Assembly: GCA_963725425.1 (NCBI GenBank)
Contig: CAVRYJ010000021.1
Span: 19,827 to 83,826, forward strand
Direction: 5' to 3'
DNA from: Clostridium_I sp963725425
GTDB lineage: Bacteria > Bacillota > Clostridia > Clostridiales > Clostridiaceae
DNA length: 64,000 bases
The position numbers and the translations under genes were made by a program. Every line of letters begins with the position of its first letter. The first letter of the stretch is position 1. The notes beneath the pieces were generated by a model, which was not told the origin of the DNA, searched no databases, and saw nothing but the letters and a program-made list of their open reading frames with translations. Shown piece after piece: positions 46,171 through 55,948 of this stretch.

Positions 46171-48515
46171 CTATTCCCTTTGAAGTATATATTGTTCTCC
46201 TCTATTTATCTCAAAGGTTATTATTCCGTTATCCAATGAAGTTATAGGGACAGGATTATCATTACATTTTACAATATAAGAGTCAATATTTTTGTATTTA
46301 ACTTTTATTGAAGTTTTGCAATTTGTGGCTAGTGTTGTGGCTTCATAAGTATTTATTACAGCCTTTGTAAGCTGACCATTACTCCATTCCAAATTTATTT
46401 CATAATTTCCTCTTGCCCTGACTCCTTTTATGTATCCATCGGACCATTGTTTCGGAAGTGCAGGAAGAAGATTTAGCACGCCGTCATTACTCTGTAGCAG
46501 CATTTCTGTAATTCCTGCAGTAGCACCGAAGTTTCCATCAATCTGGAAGGGTGGATGAGCATCAAACATGTTAGGATAGGTTGATTTTGCAAGTATTGTA
46601 TGAACATATTTGTGTGCATTTTCTGCATCCCATAATCTGGCCCACATATTAATTATCCATGCACAGCTCCAGCCGGTATGTCCGCCACCGTGGGAAAGTC
46701 TTCTTTCAAGTGTCTTCCTTGCTGCAGCCGCCAGCTCCGGTGTGCCATCAACAGTGATTTCACCAGCCGGGTGAAGTGCAAAAAGCTGCGATATATGCCT
46801 GTGTCCTATTTCAACTTCTTCATAATCTTCAGGCCATTCCATTATAGTACCGTTTCGGCTTATTTTAAGTTCTGGAAGTCGGCTCTTTGTTTCACTTAGT
46901 TTTGTGACAAAGTCATTATCCAATCCAAGTATATTAGCTGATTCAATTGTAGCATTAAAAAGCTTACGCAAAATTGCATTGTCCATGGTTGGCCCTGCGC
47001 AGATTGATGTTGTGTATCCATCAGCGGTCCTGTAACTATTCTCAGGAGATAAGCTTGGACAGGTTACAAGTCTTCCTTCAATGTCTTCTACGAGAAAGTC
47101 TACGAAGAATTCACAAGCTTCTTTTATTGTAGGATAAACCCGCTTAAGAAAATATTTATCCATTGTAAATTCGTATCTATCCCATAGATGCAGGCAAAGC
47201 CACGCAGCTCCCATAGGCCAATAGGTGGATGATGGGTAGGCGTCCTGGGGAGATGCATCACCCCATATATTCGTATTATGGTGTGCCATAAATCCTTTAC
47301 AGTCATACATTTCCCTGGCCATAATACGTCCTTTTTCCTTTAATTTTTCAATAAGCTTGAACAGTGGGACATGGCATTCTGAAAGATTGCATTGTTCGGC
47401 TATCCAATAATTCATTTCAGTATTTATATTTATTGTATATCTGCTTCCCCATGGAGCCAAGGTCATGTTATTCCATATACCCTGGAGATTTGCCGGCAGC
47501 TGGCTATCCTCTCTACTGCATGAAATAAGAAGATACCTTCCATAATGATAATAAAGGGCAACAAGAGAATTATCAATGTCTCCATCAGTTACTCTCATGA
47601 GTCTTTCGTTTGTGGGAATAAATTTATAAAGTTTGTCTTCACCAAGAGAGATATCTACTCTACTAAAAAGCTTGGAATAATCAGCAATATGATCACTTTT
47701 TATGGAGTCAAAACCTTTTTTTTCGGCCTTTTCAAGACGCTCAATACAGGCTTTTTCAGGATCAGCGTTATTAAAGTCGGTGGCAGCTGTAAAAAGGATA
47801 AATAGATTTGATCCATTTTCAATTTTTAATTTTCCATCTTCATAAGTAGTGCGTCCTGTTTTCCCAAAACCCTCAAAACAGGGTATGATTTTTAACATGG
47901 CACAATATTGTATTGAACCGTCAGCACAGTGACCTTTCATAACCAATGAAAGCGGAAGTTTTCCTTTGGAAATATTGCAGTTCTCAGGTCTCCTTAATTC
48001 AGCTTCTAGCTGTATTTTAAGACCATCAGTAGAATTCATCGACATGGCAAAAACATTGTCTACTGCACTTATAAGACTTTCAACACGATAGTTAACCCCG
48101 CCTATGGTGTATCTTACTGACGATATGGACGTTTCAAGATCCAATTCCCTTCTATACGAGTGTACTGTTTTCTTACCTTCACCATAACTGAAGTTCAGCA
48201 TGATGTTGCCTAATGTTTGATACGAGCCTTGCAAGTTTCCGGTATATAGCTTTTTGCCAATAAGTCTGCTTGCTTAAGATTGCCTTCAAGAATGCATTTC
48301 TGTACTTCCTTAAACAATTCTTTGCCTCGTGGATGTACAGCGCTTCCTTCTCCAGCACTCCAAATTGTTTCTTCATTAACCTGTATGTTTTCATGAAAAG
48401 GGTCTCCATATACCATTGCTCCAAGCTTTCCATTACCAAGAGGAAGAGCTTCAACCCATTCAGAGGCAGGTTTGTCATACCAGAGTTTAAGTTTATTACT
48501 ATTATCAAGATTCAT
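46171..48515 (-). pseudogene. GH95 alpha-L-fucosidase (copy 2), single frameshift
   Basis: Reads leftward. The first frame from ATG 48515 gives the GH95 N-terminus (LKLWYDKPASEWVEALPLGN, then GKLGAMVYG, NEETIWSAGEG) to about SYIPET. The second frame, 48234 to 46171, gives the remaining 687 residues (GSYQTLGNIMLNF, SCSREDSQLPANLQGIWNN, GFMAHHNTNIWGD, WPEDYEEVEIGHRHISQLF, HPPFQIDGNFGATAGITEML). A one-base indel near 48234 separates them; total length, about 790 residues, is normal for the family. Otherwise intact, so the shift may be recent or an error. No signal peptide. It would remove alpha-1,2-fucose from xyloglucan oligosaccharides. It stands alone, opposite in direction to the xylan operon. 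Confidence 0.88.
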
Positions 48516-48626
48516 AACTACATCAACCTTTCATATATCATTTTTATTGTTATTATTTTGTAGTATATTGTTTATATGAACAATCATTCTATATATTATA
48601 TTTTTTGTATTTATAAGTAATTGTAT

Positions 48627-50007
48627 CTATAAATGAGCGAATTTGGTAACATATTTTACCATGCAAATTTAAATCAACTATCCTAAGCTACTTTTAATGT
48701 TTTTAAAATAGCATCAATAGATATTCCTTGGTTAGCTTGATTAAAGACCCAAGATATTCGTTCTTTTTTGACTTGGTTTCTTGCAGTTCTAATTCCAGTA
48801 CTGAAATTTAGTTTACCATTACTTACTTCTAATTCGCAGTATACATAAGTTATCATCATCAGCAAAAAATATCTGTTTATGCTACGATTGCTTCTTACTT
48901 GATAATGATTTAACCCAAGATGTTTTTTTGTTTCTCTAAAAAATGTTTCAATTGGCCATCTGTTTTTATAGTGATTTAAGAGTTCTTCAGTTGATAGAGC
49001 AGTATCTAAACTTATAAATGCTCTTAAGCAACCGGGTTTAAATAAAGCTTCTTTAGGCCAACAAAGTGCGATTAACGAATCCTTGACATCATTAAGCTTG
49101 CCTCTATATGTGTAGACATAATATTCATTTTTGCCAACTTTGACGAGGTCGACATCATCTTTAGTTAATATCTCACACATATGGTTAAGCTTAATTCCAA
49201 GTTTTTCATGACCTTTAGGATATATTACTCTATTTGTTCTTAAGCCTCCAATATAGGCGTAGCCTGAATCTTTTGAAACATCAAATAATTTTTTGTTGCT
49301 GTACCAACTATCACATAAAACATAACCTTTGTTTACTGGGATTGGTAAGGATTTTATAAACTCAATTGCCATTTGGATTTTACTCATATTTTCTTTATCG
49401 TAGATTGTCATAGTATATGGTAAAACAAGAGTATCACACAATAACATTACGGTAACTATTTGATGACCATAAACTACTTTACCTTTTAAATGAGAATGAT
49501 GGAATCTACATTTTTCAGTAGGTTTCTTAGCCTTTGACGAGGGCACTGTCTTCTCTGAAATAGTATCATCTATCACAACATAGATAGGCTTTTTAGTTAA
49601 TCTAGACGTTTCCCATATTCTCGCAATTACACGTTTTTTAAGGGCTCTTTCAACAGAATTCTCATTCCATGGGCTATCAGATAAGAACTTTCCGATATTC
49701 GTCCTATGCCTAACCGGCATAAAGTCAGAAACGTCAGTTATTTTTCCACAATAGCCTTTGGTCACCATAGAATTTATAAATAGAATTAGATGGTGAAGTT
49801 GAGGTGTTGTAAGATATAAAGTTATCCTTAATTCGATTAAGAATTTGTATATTGGTGATGATTTTGTTACAATTGAGTTGTTAAACATTTATGTTTATCT
49901 CCTTAGTTATGTTTTTGTGTTGTAACTTAATTATAACAGGAGATTACATAGATGTTTTTCTTTTTTTTACATTGGGAAATTATTCAAGCATTTTCGCTCA
50001 TTTATAG
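48627..50007 (-). mobile_element. IS4-type insertion sequence, intact copy (copy 2)
   Basis: 1381 bp with terminal inverted repeats CTATAAATGAGCGA at 48627 and its complement ending at 50007. A perfect 7-bp target duplication, ATTGTAT, flanks it at 48620-48626 and 50008-50014, so it arrived by its own transposition and fairly recently. It is the reference for the damaged copies at 1177 and 62602. Confidence 0.92.
48683..49888 (-). CDS. IS4-type DDE transposase, full length
   Basis: 401 residues. Catalytic Asp residues lie in VVIDDTISEK and LCDSWYSNKK and the catalytic Glu in YKNRWPIETFFRETKK, which also shows the Y-(2)-R-(3)-E-(6)-K signature of the IS4 superfamily. The 7-bp target duplication suits an IS4-family element. 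An AAGGAGATAAACATAA site precedes the ATG. Unbroken frame, terminal repeats and target duplication suggest a functional element that could also mobilise the defective copies. An IS701-type assignment is the main alternative. Confidence 0.9.
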   Translation of the reverse strand: MFNNSIVTKSSPIYKFLIELRITLYLTTPQLHHLILFINSMVTKGYCGKITDVSDFMPVRHRTNIGKFLSDSPWNENSVERALKKRVIARIWETSRLTKKPIYVVIDDTISEKTVPSSKAKKPTEKCRFHHSHLKGKVVYGHQIVTVMLLCDTLVLPYTMTIYDKENMSKIQMAIEFIKSLPIPVNKGYVLCDSWYSNKKLFDVSKDSGYAYIGGLRTNRVIYPKGHEKLGIKLNHMCEILTKDDVDLVKVGKNEYYVYTYRGKLNDVKDSLIALCWPKEALFKPGCLRAFISLDTALSTEELLNHYKNRWPIETFFRETKKHLGLNHYQVRSNRSINRYFLLMMITYVYCELEVSNGKLNFSTGIRTARNQVKKERISWVFNQANQGISIDAILKTLKVA

Positions 50008-50014
50008 ATTGTAT

Positions 50015-50454
50015 TATATCATTTTTTAAAGGAATTTTCTACATAATAATGCTTGAAATCCTTGATTTATCAACATTTATCGACAATTATAGGCTTATTT
50101 ATATGTGTGAAGTTTGAGTAAAGAACGTATTTTATAAAAATCTTATATTACAATAAATTGTTTTATCTTCAATACTGTTTATGTTATAATATTAAGAAAA
50201 TAGGAAAAAATGGGTTTGTAAAAATAAAGGTTAAAGGACAACATAAATGTAACAATGTTAATATTTATGTCAAAAAACTTTGTAAAACTAATTAAGTTTA
50301 TTCCTGAATCAAATTTTAGTGATCATTCCTACCAAGTACAACATAAAAGAATGCTATAATTGTCATATAATTAATTTGTAATATATTGCTGAATTGTAAA
50401 AACTATAGTTAAGTAAATTAAAGTAAAATTTATATATAGGAGGGGTATACTGTG
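50015..50454. other. Leader of the YesN gene with a GH8 gene scrap
   Basis: About 440 bases between the IS4-type element and the regulator. It contains a plausible promoter (TTATGTTATAATATT near 50178), a 47-bp scrap of a GH8 gene (50288-50334), and AT-rich sequence. AGGAGGGG at 50438 serves the regulator. Confidence 0.5.
50288..50334 (+). pseudogene. 47-bp fragment of a GH8 gene
   Basis: Identical at 45 of 47 positions to 54728-54774 inside the GH8 gene, where it encodes KLIKFIPESTFSDPSYH. Here it is in the leader of the regulator, with no other GH8 sequence on either side. It marks either a partial duplication or the last trace of a second GH8 gene. Confidence 0.85.
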
Positions 50455-52044
50455 ATGCTTAAAGTTTTATTAGTAGATGATGAACCCTCGGTAATACAAC
50501 TTTTAGAAAACTTGATTGATTGGGAGTCTCTTGGATATGATATATGTGGCAGAGCACAAAATGGCGAAGATGCCTTGGAGATTTTAAAACAAAGCAATCC
50601 ACATTTGGCTATTATAGATATACGAATGCCAAAGATAAATGGGCTACAGCTTTTACGTCAGGCTTCTGAAATATTGTATTTGAGAACAAAATTTATTATT
50701 TTGAGTTCCTATAACGACTTTGAATATGCTAGAACTTCTATGCGCTATGGTGTCAGTGATTATATATTGAAGCCGATAGATGATGAAGAAGTGGTTCCTG
50801 TTTTAAAAAGAGTAACAAATCAAATTGTTAATGAGATTTCTGGTTTAGAATCAGAAGCTAGTAAACTGAAATTTGCTGCAAGTAACTATATTAATAGACT
50901 TATAAAAGATGAAAGCAGTGAAGAACTTATAGAAAGGTGTAAACGTATACTGAATTTGAATAATAATAATAATAATAATTCATTTAGATGTGCATTGGTG
51001 GAGATTAACCAGTTTGAAAGATGGATGAATGATTTTGAAGATAGTGAGATTCAAAAGAAAAGGCTAGGGGTGAGAAAAGCAATTGAAGACGTAACTGGCA
51101 GTGAGCAGATTTTGAATATATTTGATGATGATATCCATAGATTTGGAATAATCATTACACAGCGCATGGGTATGCAGGAAAAACAGTATCTTGAGAAACT
51201 ATCACTGGCAGTACGGAAAAATTGTCAATGTTTCGTTTCCATATCCCTTAGTGAAGAAGCAACGAGTATAGACAATATAGGGGAGCTATATAGGCAGGCA
51301 CTCATTGCACTTCAATACAAGCTTTTTCAGAAGGATGGTGGTGTGCTTTATTATGAGCAGTTTAAGAATATTTCACTGAATTATAATTTTTCTGAATCCA
51401 ATCCTGAATCATTGCTAGAGGAGATAAAAAGTAATAATATTTCCGGAATGAAAGATAAGATAAATAATGTTTTTGCTGAATTCTATAAAAAAAGGTGCGC
51501 TCCAGAGGTTATTGAGAGTTATATAAAAAATATTGAATTTGAGATGTTAAAACATATACAAGATCACAATGGTAATGTGGATAAAATTATCACCAGATTG
51601 GAGAGTATAAGTACAAGCATTGGAAAAGTACCAGCTGATTCATTAAAAGAGGAATTCTATAGGATAGCATTATACATATCTGATTATTACAAGAGTATTA
51701 TAGGCAGGAGCTCGAAAGATGTAATTATCGAAGTAAAAGATTTTGTGCATCAAAATTATCAAAAGGACTTAAAGCTTCAGCAAGTTGCCAAGGACTATTT
51801 TGTAAACCCTGTGTATCTTGGGCAGGTATTTGCTAAAACCGTAGGTATGCATTTCAATGAGTATGTTCATAGTGTTCGTATAGAGGAGGGTAAAAAGTTG
51901 CTTCGGAGGACAAATTTGAAAATCTCGGTAGTTGCTTCAATGGTAGGATATAGTGATCCTGAACATTTTGTGAATAAGTTTAAAATCATTACACGTCATT
52001 TGCCGTCGGATTACAGGAAAACCCAGCATGATGAAAATTCATAA
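50455..52044 (+). CDS. YesN-type response regulator (receiver + AraC HTH)
   Basis: 529 residues: an N-terminal receiver with phosphoacceptor Asp55 (LAIIDIRMPKING) and acidic pair DDE at 8-10, a long middle segment, and a C-terminal AraC HTH domain (DLKLQQVAKDYFVNPVYLGQ, ISVVASMVGYSDPEHFVNKF). It should activate sugar-uptake or glycosidase genes when phosphorylated by a YesM-type kinase. The middle segment contains seven Asn codons, all AAT, near residue 170, a trinucleotide repeat. I chose ATG 50455, nine bases after AGGAGGGG, over the GTG at 50452. No partner kinase lies beside it; the nearest is at 57510, already paired with another YesN. It may control the esterase and GH8 genes downstream. 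Confidence 0.92.
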   Translation: MLKVLLVDDEPSVIQLLENLIDWESLGYDICGRAQNGEDALEILKQSNPHLAIIDIRMPKINGLQLLRQASEILYLRTKFIILSSYNDFEYARTSMRYGVSDYILKPIDDEEVVPVLKRVTNQIVNEISGLESEASKLKFAASNYINRLIKDESSEELIERCKRILNLNNNNNNNSFRCALVEINQFERWMNDFEDSEIQKKRLGVRKAIEDVTGSEQILNIFDDDIHRFGIIITQRMGMQEKQYLEKLSLAVRKNCQCFVSISLSEEATSIDNIGELYRQALIALQYKLFQKDGGVLYYEQFKNISLNYNFSESNPESLLEEIKSNNISGMKDKINNVFAEFYKKRCAPEVIESYIKNIEFEMLKHIQDHNGNVDKIITRLESISTSIGKVPADSLKEEFYRIALYISDYYKSIIGRSSKDVIIEVKDFVHQNYQKDLKLQQVAKDYFVNPVYLGQVFAKTVGMHFNEYVHSVRIEEGKKLLRRTNLKISVVASMVGYSDPEHFVNKFKIITRHLPSDYRKTQHDENS

Positions 52045-52204
52045 GCAGAGCTCTTTGTTTATGTTTATATCATATCTATTCTTCAAAACTTTTTAAATCC
52101 CATTTAGAAAGTTTTCTATAAAATTATAAGAAAGATAGTTAAAGTTTACAATAGTACAGTTTTAGTATATTCACTATACTTATTAGTACTAGACTATTCT
52201 CATT

Positions 52205-52326
52205 ATCTTAAGCACTGATGTTGCTGGGGGCTTCGTTAGGACGGAAATGGACAATATGCAAGTTCTAATGGTATAAATAGTGATAATAAGGATTACTTTG
52301 ATTGGTTTGAATATGCAGAATTATAA
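52205..52326 (+). pseudogene. 3' fragment of a GH43 gene
   Basis: Closely matches 35041-35163, the last 123 bases of the GH43 at 33616 (ILSTDVAGGFVG to FDWFKYTEL), with scattered substitutions and one missing base that shifts the frame in the middle. It ends in the same GAATTATAA. The rest of the gene is absent. The esterase gene starts 67 bases later, so a GH43-esterase arrangement probably once existed here. Confidence 0.85.
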
Positions 52327-52393
52327 GTCTAAACGGAGACAACTACATTTCAAATAGAAGAAGTAAAAATGAATTAAGGAGATGTTTGTAAAA

Positions 52394-54135
52394 ATGGCAA
52401 AGGAAAGCATGACAAATCAAGACAATAATAGTAAAGGAGGACCCAAGGCACCAAAGAATCCAGTTAAAAGACGGAGTAGCATATTCTTTATGTTCGAGTC
52501 AACTATTGAAGCAACTGGTCATAGTGAAGGTAAGCCTTCAGAGGATATTTATTTAGAAGGGCGATTAAAGGATAAAGTAAAGTTTACAGGTGGAGTTACA
52601 GATGAGGAAATATTAAAATTGCTAGAAAATTGCAGTGGATTTCATAAATTGGTTTACAGTATAGGGGTATCAGTAAAGGGATTAAACGATACTACTGGAA
52701 AAATCAATTTTGTGCTAAAGAATTTGGGTAAAGGAAAAAAATATGAGACTGGGACTTTGCTTAGAATTCCATGTCCTAAGGATGGAACAGAGGTGATTTT
52801 AAAATTGGAAGATTATCAATGGTCTCCAGAAGATGATGTTCTTTCAAAATTTGGTTTTGAATTTGATAACGCAGGTGAACTGGCAACTGCCACAGTGAAG
52901 TTCTATCTTAATGATGGATATGAAGTGTCAGAAGTAGATATGGAACCACCAGTTTCTTTTGGCTCAGAGGAATATGAAGCCATGATTGCAAGGTCCTTAT
53001 TAAATAAAGGTAATAACAAGAGGCTGAAAATTGCCATGGAAAAAGCGGAAAGAGGTGAAGACGTTACCATTGCCTATATCGGAGGTTCTATTACCCAAGG
53101 TGCAGCAGCCAAACCTATAAATACAAATTGTTATCCATATAAAGCTTACTTAAGATTTAAAGAGATGTTTGGAAAAGACGGGGGGAAAATATACATTTTG
53201 TGAAAGCTGGCGTGGGTGGTACACCATCAGAACTTGGTATTATCCGTTATGACCGAGATATTTTGAGGGACAAAACAGTGGAGCCAGATATTGTTATAGT
53301 TGAATTTGCAGTAAATGATGAAGGAGACGAAACAAAGGGAGTTTGCTATGAGAGTCTATGTTTAAAAATTCTTTCTGGGAAGAATAAACCAGCAGTTATT
53401 TTGTTATTTGCCGTATTTATGAATGACTGGAATCTACAGGACAGGCTTTCACCGGTTGGAAAGTATTATAATCTACCTATGGTAAGCGTAAAGGATGCAG
53501 TGGTAGAGCAATTCGGACTTATGAAGTCAGAAGGAAATATCATATCTAAAAGACAGTTTTTTTACGATATCTTTCATCCAACAAATGACGGTCATATGGT
53601 AATGGCAGATTGCCTAGGATATCTGTTCTCAGAAACAAAAAAATTAGTTAAGGATAAAGATGATATTATAATAGATAGACCACCAGTAATTGGAAACTAT
53701 TTTAAAGATATTAATTTAATCGACAGGAAAAATTATAGAAATGTGGTAAACATAACTGCGGGAAGTTTTAGATCCACGGATACTGATGTGCAAATGGTAG
53801 AAATGGATGATAATACTTTTCAATCACCAGAATTTCCATTTAACTGGATGTATACAGCTTCATTAGAAAAAGAGAGCTTCAGGATGACTATAAAATGCAG
53901 TAGTCTCATCCTTGTTTTTAAGGATTCAGGAAGTAGTACCTTTGGTAAAGCAGATATTTTCGTGGATGGCAAGTGTGTAAAAACAGCAGATCCACATGAA
54001 AACAACTGGACTCATTGCAATCCAATTATTTTATTTCAGAATGAAGGCTGTGATGGGCATAATGTAGAAATTAAAATGGCCTCAGATAATGAAGATAAGT
54101 GTTTTACCATCTTAGGATTTGGGTATACATTGTAA
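52394..54135 (+). pseudogene. SGNH-family carbohydrate esterase, one frameshift
   Basis: About 580 residues in two frames. The first (52394-53203) holds an N-terminal beta-rich region and the block I motif IAYIGGSITQGAAA with the nucleophilic Ser. The second (53200-54135) continues with VKAGVGGTPSELG, VIVEFAVNDEGDE with block III Asn, and IFHPTNDGHMVMADCL with the Asp-His pair, then a C-terminal beta domain. They join at a run of six G's near 53181; a seventh G would give GKDGGENIHFVKAGVGG. Such enzymes deacetylate xylan or other glycans. ATG 52394 lies 12 bases after AAGGAG. GH8 follows 49 bases after the stop. Confidence 0.85.
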
Positions 54136-54184
54136 TTTATGTATTAAATGTTTATACGTTTATAAGTCAGGGGAGGAAAATTAA

Positions 54185-55318
54185 ATGAGCAATACAGAAG
54201 GTGCATTTTATACAAAAAAATATCGTAATATTTTTAAGGAATTAGGATTCTTGGAAGAAGAAATAAATAAAAAAGTTGAAGCTGCATTCAATGAGATGTT
54301 TTATGGAGAAGAAGACAAAAGGATATATCATACATTAGGTGATGATATGGGTTACATTGTAGACACGGGAAGTATAGATGTTAGAACAGAAGGCATGTCC
54401 TATGGAATGATGATGTGCGTACAGATGAATAAGAAAGATGAGTTTGATCGCCTTTGGAGATGGACCCAAAAATATATGTGGAATGATAAGGGCGAGTATG
54501 GGGGATATTTTGCATGGTCCTGCAATCTTGATGGAACAAAAAGATCGCAAGGACCTGCTCCAGATGGTGAAGAATATTTTTCTATGGCACTTTTTTTTGC
54601 CTCACACAGGTGGGGTGATGGAACTGAATCTTTAAATTACAGTATTCAAGCTAAAGAAATATTGAATACTTGTATACATAAAGGAGAAGAAGGTATAGGT
54701 AATCCAATGTGGGAGCCTAGCAATAAGCTAATTAAGTTTATTCCTGAATCAACTTTTAGTGATCCTTCCTACCACTTGCCACATTTTTATGAATTGTTTT
54801 CCTTATGGGCTTATGAGAAGGATAGAAAGTTTTGGTGTGAGGCTGCAATAGCAAGCAGAAAATATTTAAAAAAAACATGCCATCCTATCACAGGGCTTGC
54901 AGCAGAATACGCAAACTTTGATGGAACTCCTGAAAGAACAAGTGGGCATGAAGATTTCTATAGTGATTCCTATCGCGTCGCTGCAAACATAGGTCTAGAT
55001 TATGAGTGGTTTAGAAGGGACGAATGGGAAATAGAAGAAGCTAATAAGATTCAAAGCTTTTTTATAGGTATAGAAGATATCATGGAATATAGAAAATATA
55101 AAATTGATGGAACTCCCTTAGATGAAAAGGCCATGCATCCAGTAGGTTTACTTGCAACAAATGCAATGGCCTCACTAGTAGCTAACGGCAAAAATGCAGA
55201 GGAAACTGTAAGACGTTTTTGGAATACACCACTTCGTGAAGGGAAAAGACGTTACTATGATAATTGTTTAGCCTTGTTTGGTTTGTTAGCACTTAGTGGT
55301 AAATACAGAATATGGTAA
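54185..55318 (+). CDS. GH8 reducing-end xylose-releasing exo-oligoxylanase
   Basis: 377 residues matching Rex-type GH8 enzymes, which remove xylose from the reducing end of xylo-oligosaccharides. The (alpha/alpha)6 barrel has acid Glu69 in DVRTEGMSYGMM, Asp127 in PAPDGEEYF and base Asp261 in YSDSYRVAANIG, near the equivalent residues of the characterised Rex of Bacillus halodurans. The MHPVGLLATNA segment carries the His in the loop that blocks the subsites beyond +1 and gives the reducing-end action. No signal peptide, so cytoplasmic. ATG 54185 follows GGGGAGG. A strong hairpin terminator follows at 55342. Confidence 0.93.
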   Translation: MSNTEGAFYTKKYRNIFKELGFLEEEINKKVEAAFNEMFYGEEDKRIYHTLGDDMGYIVDTGSIDVRTEGMSYGMMMCVQMNKKDEFDRLWRWTQKYMWNDKGEYGGYFAWSCNLDGTKRSQGPAPDGEEYFSMALFFASHRWGDGTESLNYSIQAKEILNTCIHKGEEGIGNPMWEPSNKLIKFIPESTFSDPSYHLPHFYELFSLWAYEKDRKFWCEAAIASRKYLKKTCHPITGLAAEYANFDGTPERTSGHEDFYSDSYRVAANIGLDYEWFRRDEWEIEEANKIQSFFIGIEDIMEYRKYKIDGTPLDEKAMHPVGLLATNAMASLVANGKNAEETVRRFWNTPLREGKRRYYDNCLALFGLLALSGKYRIW

Positions 55319-55341
55319 TATAGAGATTCTAAGAGGAGGTT

Positions 55342-55381
55342 AAATAAACAAGCCTAAGGGTATCTTTAGGTTTGTTTATTT
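55342..55381. terminator. Rho-independent terminator after GH8
   Basis: AAATAAACAAGCCTAAGG pairs with CTTTAGGTTTGTTTATTT across a few-base loop. The long stem with an A-rich start and T-rich end can stop transcription in both directions. It closes the esterase-GH8 unit. Confidence 0.85.
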
Positions 55382-55408
55382 ATATAAATCATAGAGAAGG
55401 AGCTTTTT

Positions 55409-55504
55409 ATGGAATATATAAATAAGGAATCAATCGGTTTATATAATTGTTGCCTTAATTATGATAAAGAAATCATAAAATACAAAAGATTACTTTTAGG
55501 GTAA
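55409..55504 (+). other. 31-codon open frame with a good ribosome site
   Basis: GAGAAGGAGCTTTTT precedes an ATG that opens 31 codons (MEYINKESIGLYNCCLNYDK and so on). It may be a small protein or the N-terminal stub of a lost gene; I do not recognise it. It follows directly after the terminator. Confidence 0.35.
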
Positions 55505-55564
55505 AGAGTAAATCTTTGAAATGCTCCTTGTATTTGGTCTAATAAGGTAGTATCCTGAAATTAA

Positions 55565-55947
55565 CAAGACAAAAAGTAAACGATTTATCTGAATTGCTTT
55601 TTACAATAATAATAAGTAAAGAAAGTGAGTACACAAAACATGAAGTACAAAGTAGAGACATCTATCATTTTCCATTTGTAAGATCCATTCTTTCAGATGA
55701 TGACCAACAATGTTTTGCCCTTTGGAATAGTACAGTCAGTTGGGTGGTTGAAGATACCTTATGAGGAAGGTGAATATGGCAATGCAATAAAGAATGCAAA
55801 AAATCGAGTGCGTGTTAGTGTTATGAGAAGCAATGAAGAGATTCTTCTTCGCAAGATTCAAATTATCATCGATTCAGGACAAATGGCGGTAAGAAATATG
55901 TTACACAATAACATTGATTTACAAATATACTTTAGAGTGGTGAAGAT
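55565..55947 (+). other. Unexplained partly open region
   Basis: One frame is open to about 55755 (RQKVNDLSELLFTIIISKE to WNSTVSWVVEDTL) and a second from 55697 runs into the next gene (VQSVGWLKIPYEEGEYGNAI, VRVSVMRSNEEILLRKI). Together they look like a decayed or frameshifted gene, but I cannot name the family. The next gene's natural start is at 55949. Confidence 0.35.
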
Positions 55948-55948
55948 T

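Noticed and set aside
1177..50007. IS4-type copies 1 and 2 as the ends of a composite transposon carrying the whole sugar locus
   Set aside because: Copy 2 has its own perfect 7-bp target duplication, so it inserted alone, and copy 1 lacks its right end. No shared outer duplication is seen.
52200..52330. A small gene upstream of the SGNH esterase
   Set aside because: It is the tail of a GH43 gene, recognised by its match to 35041-35163.
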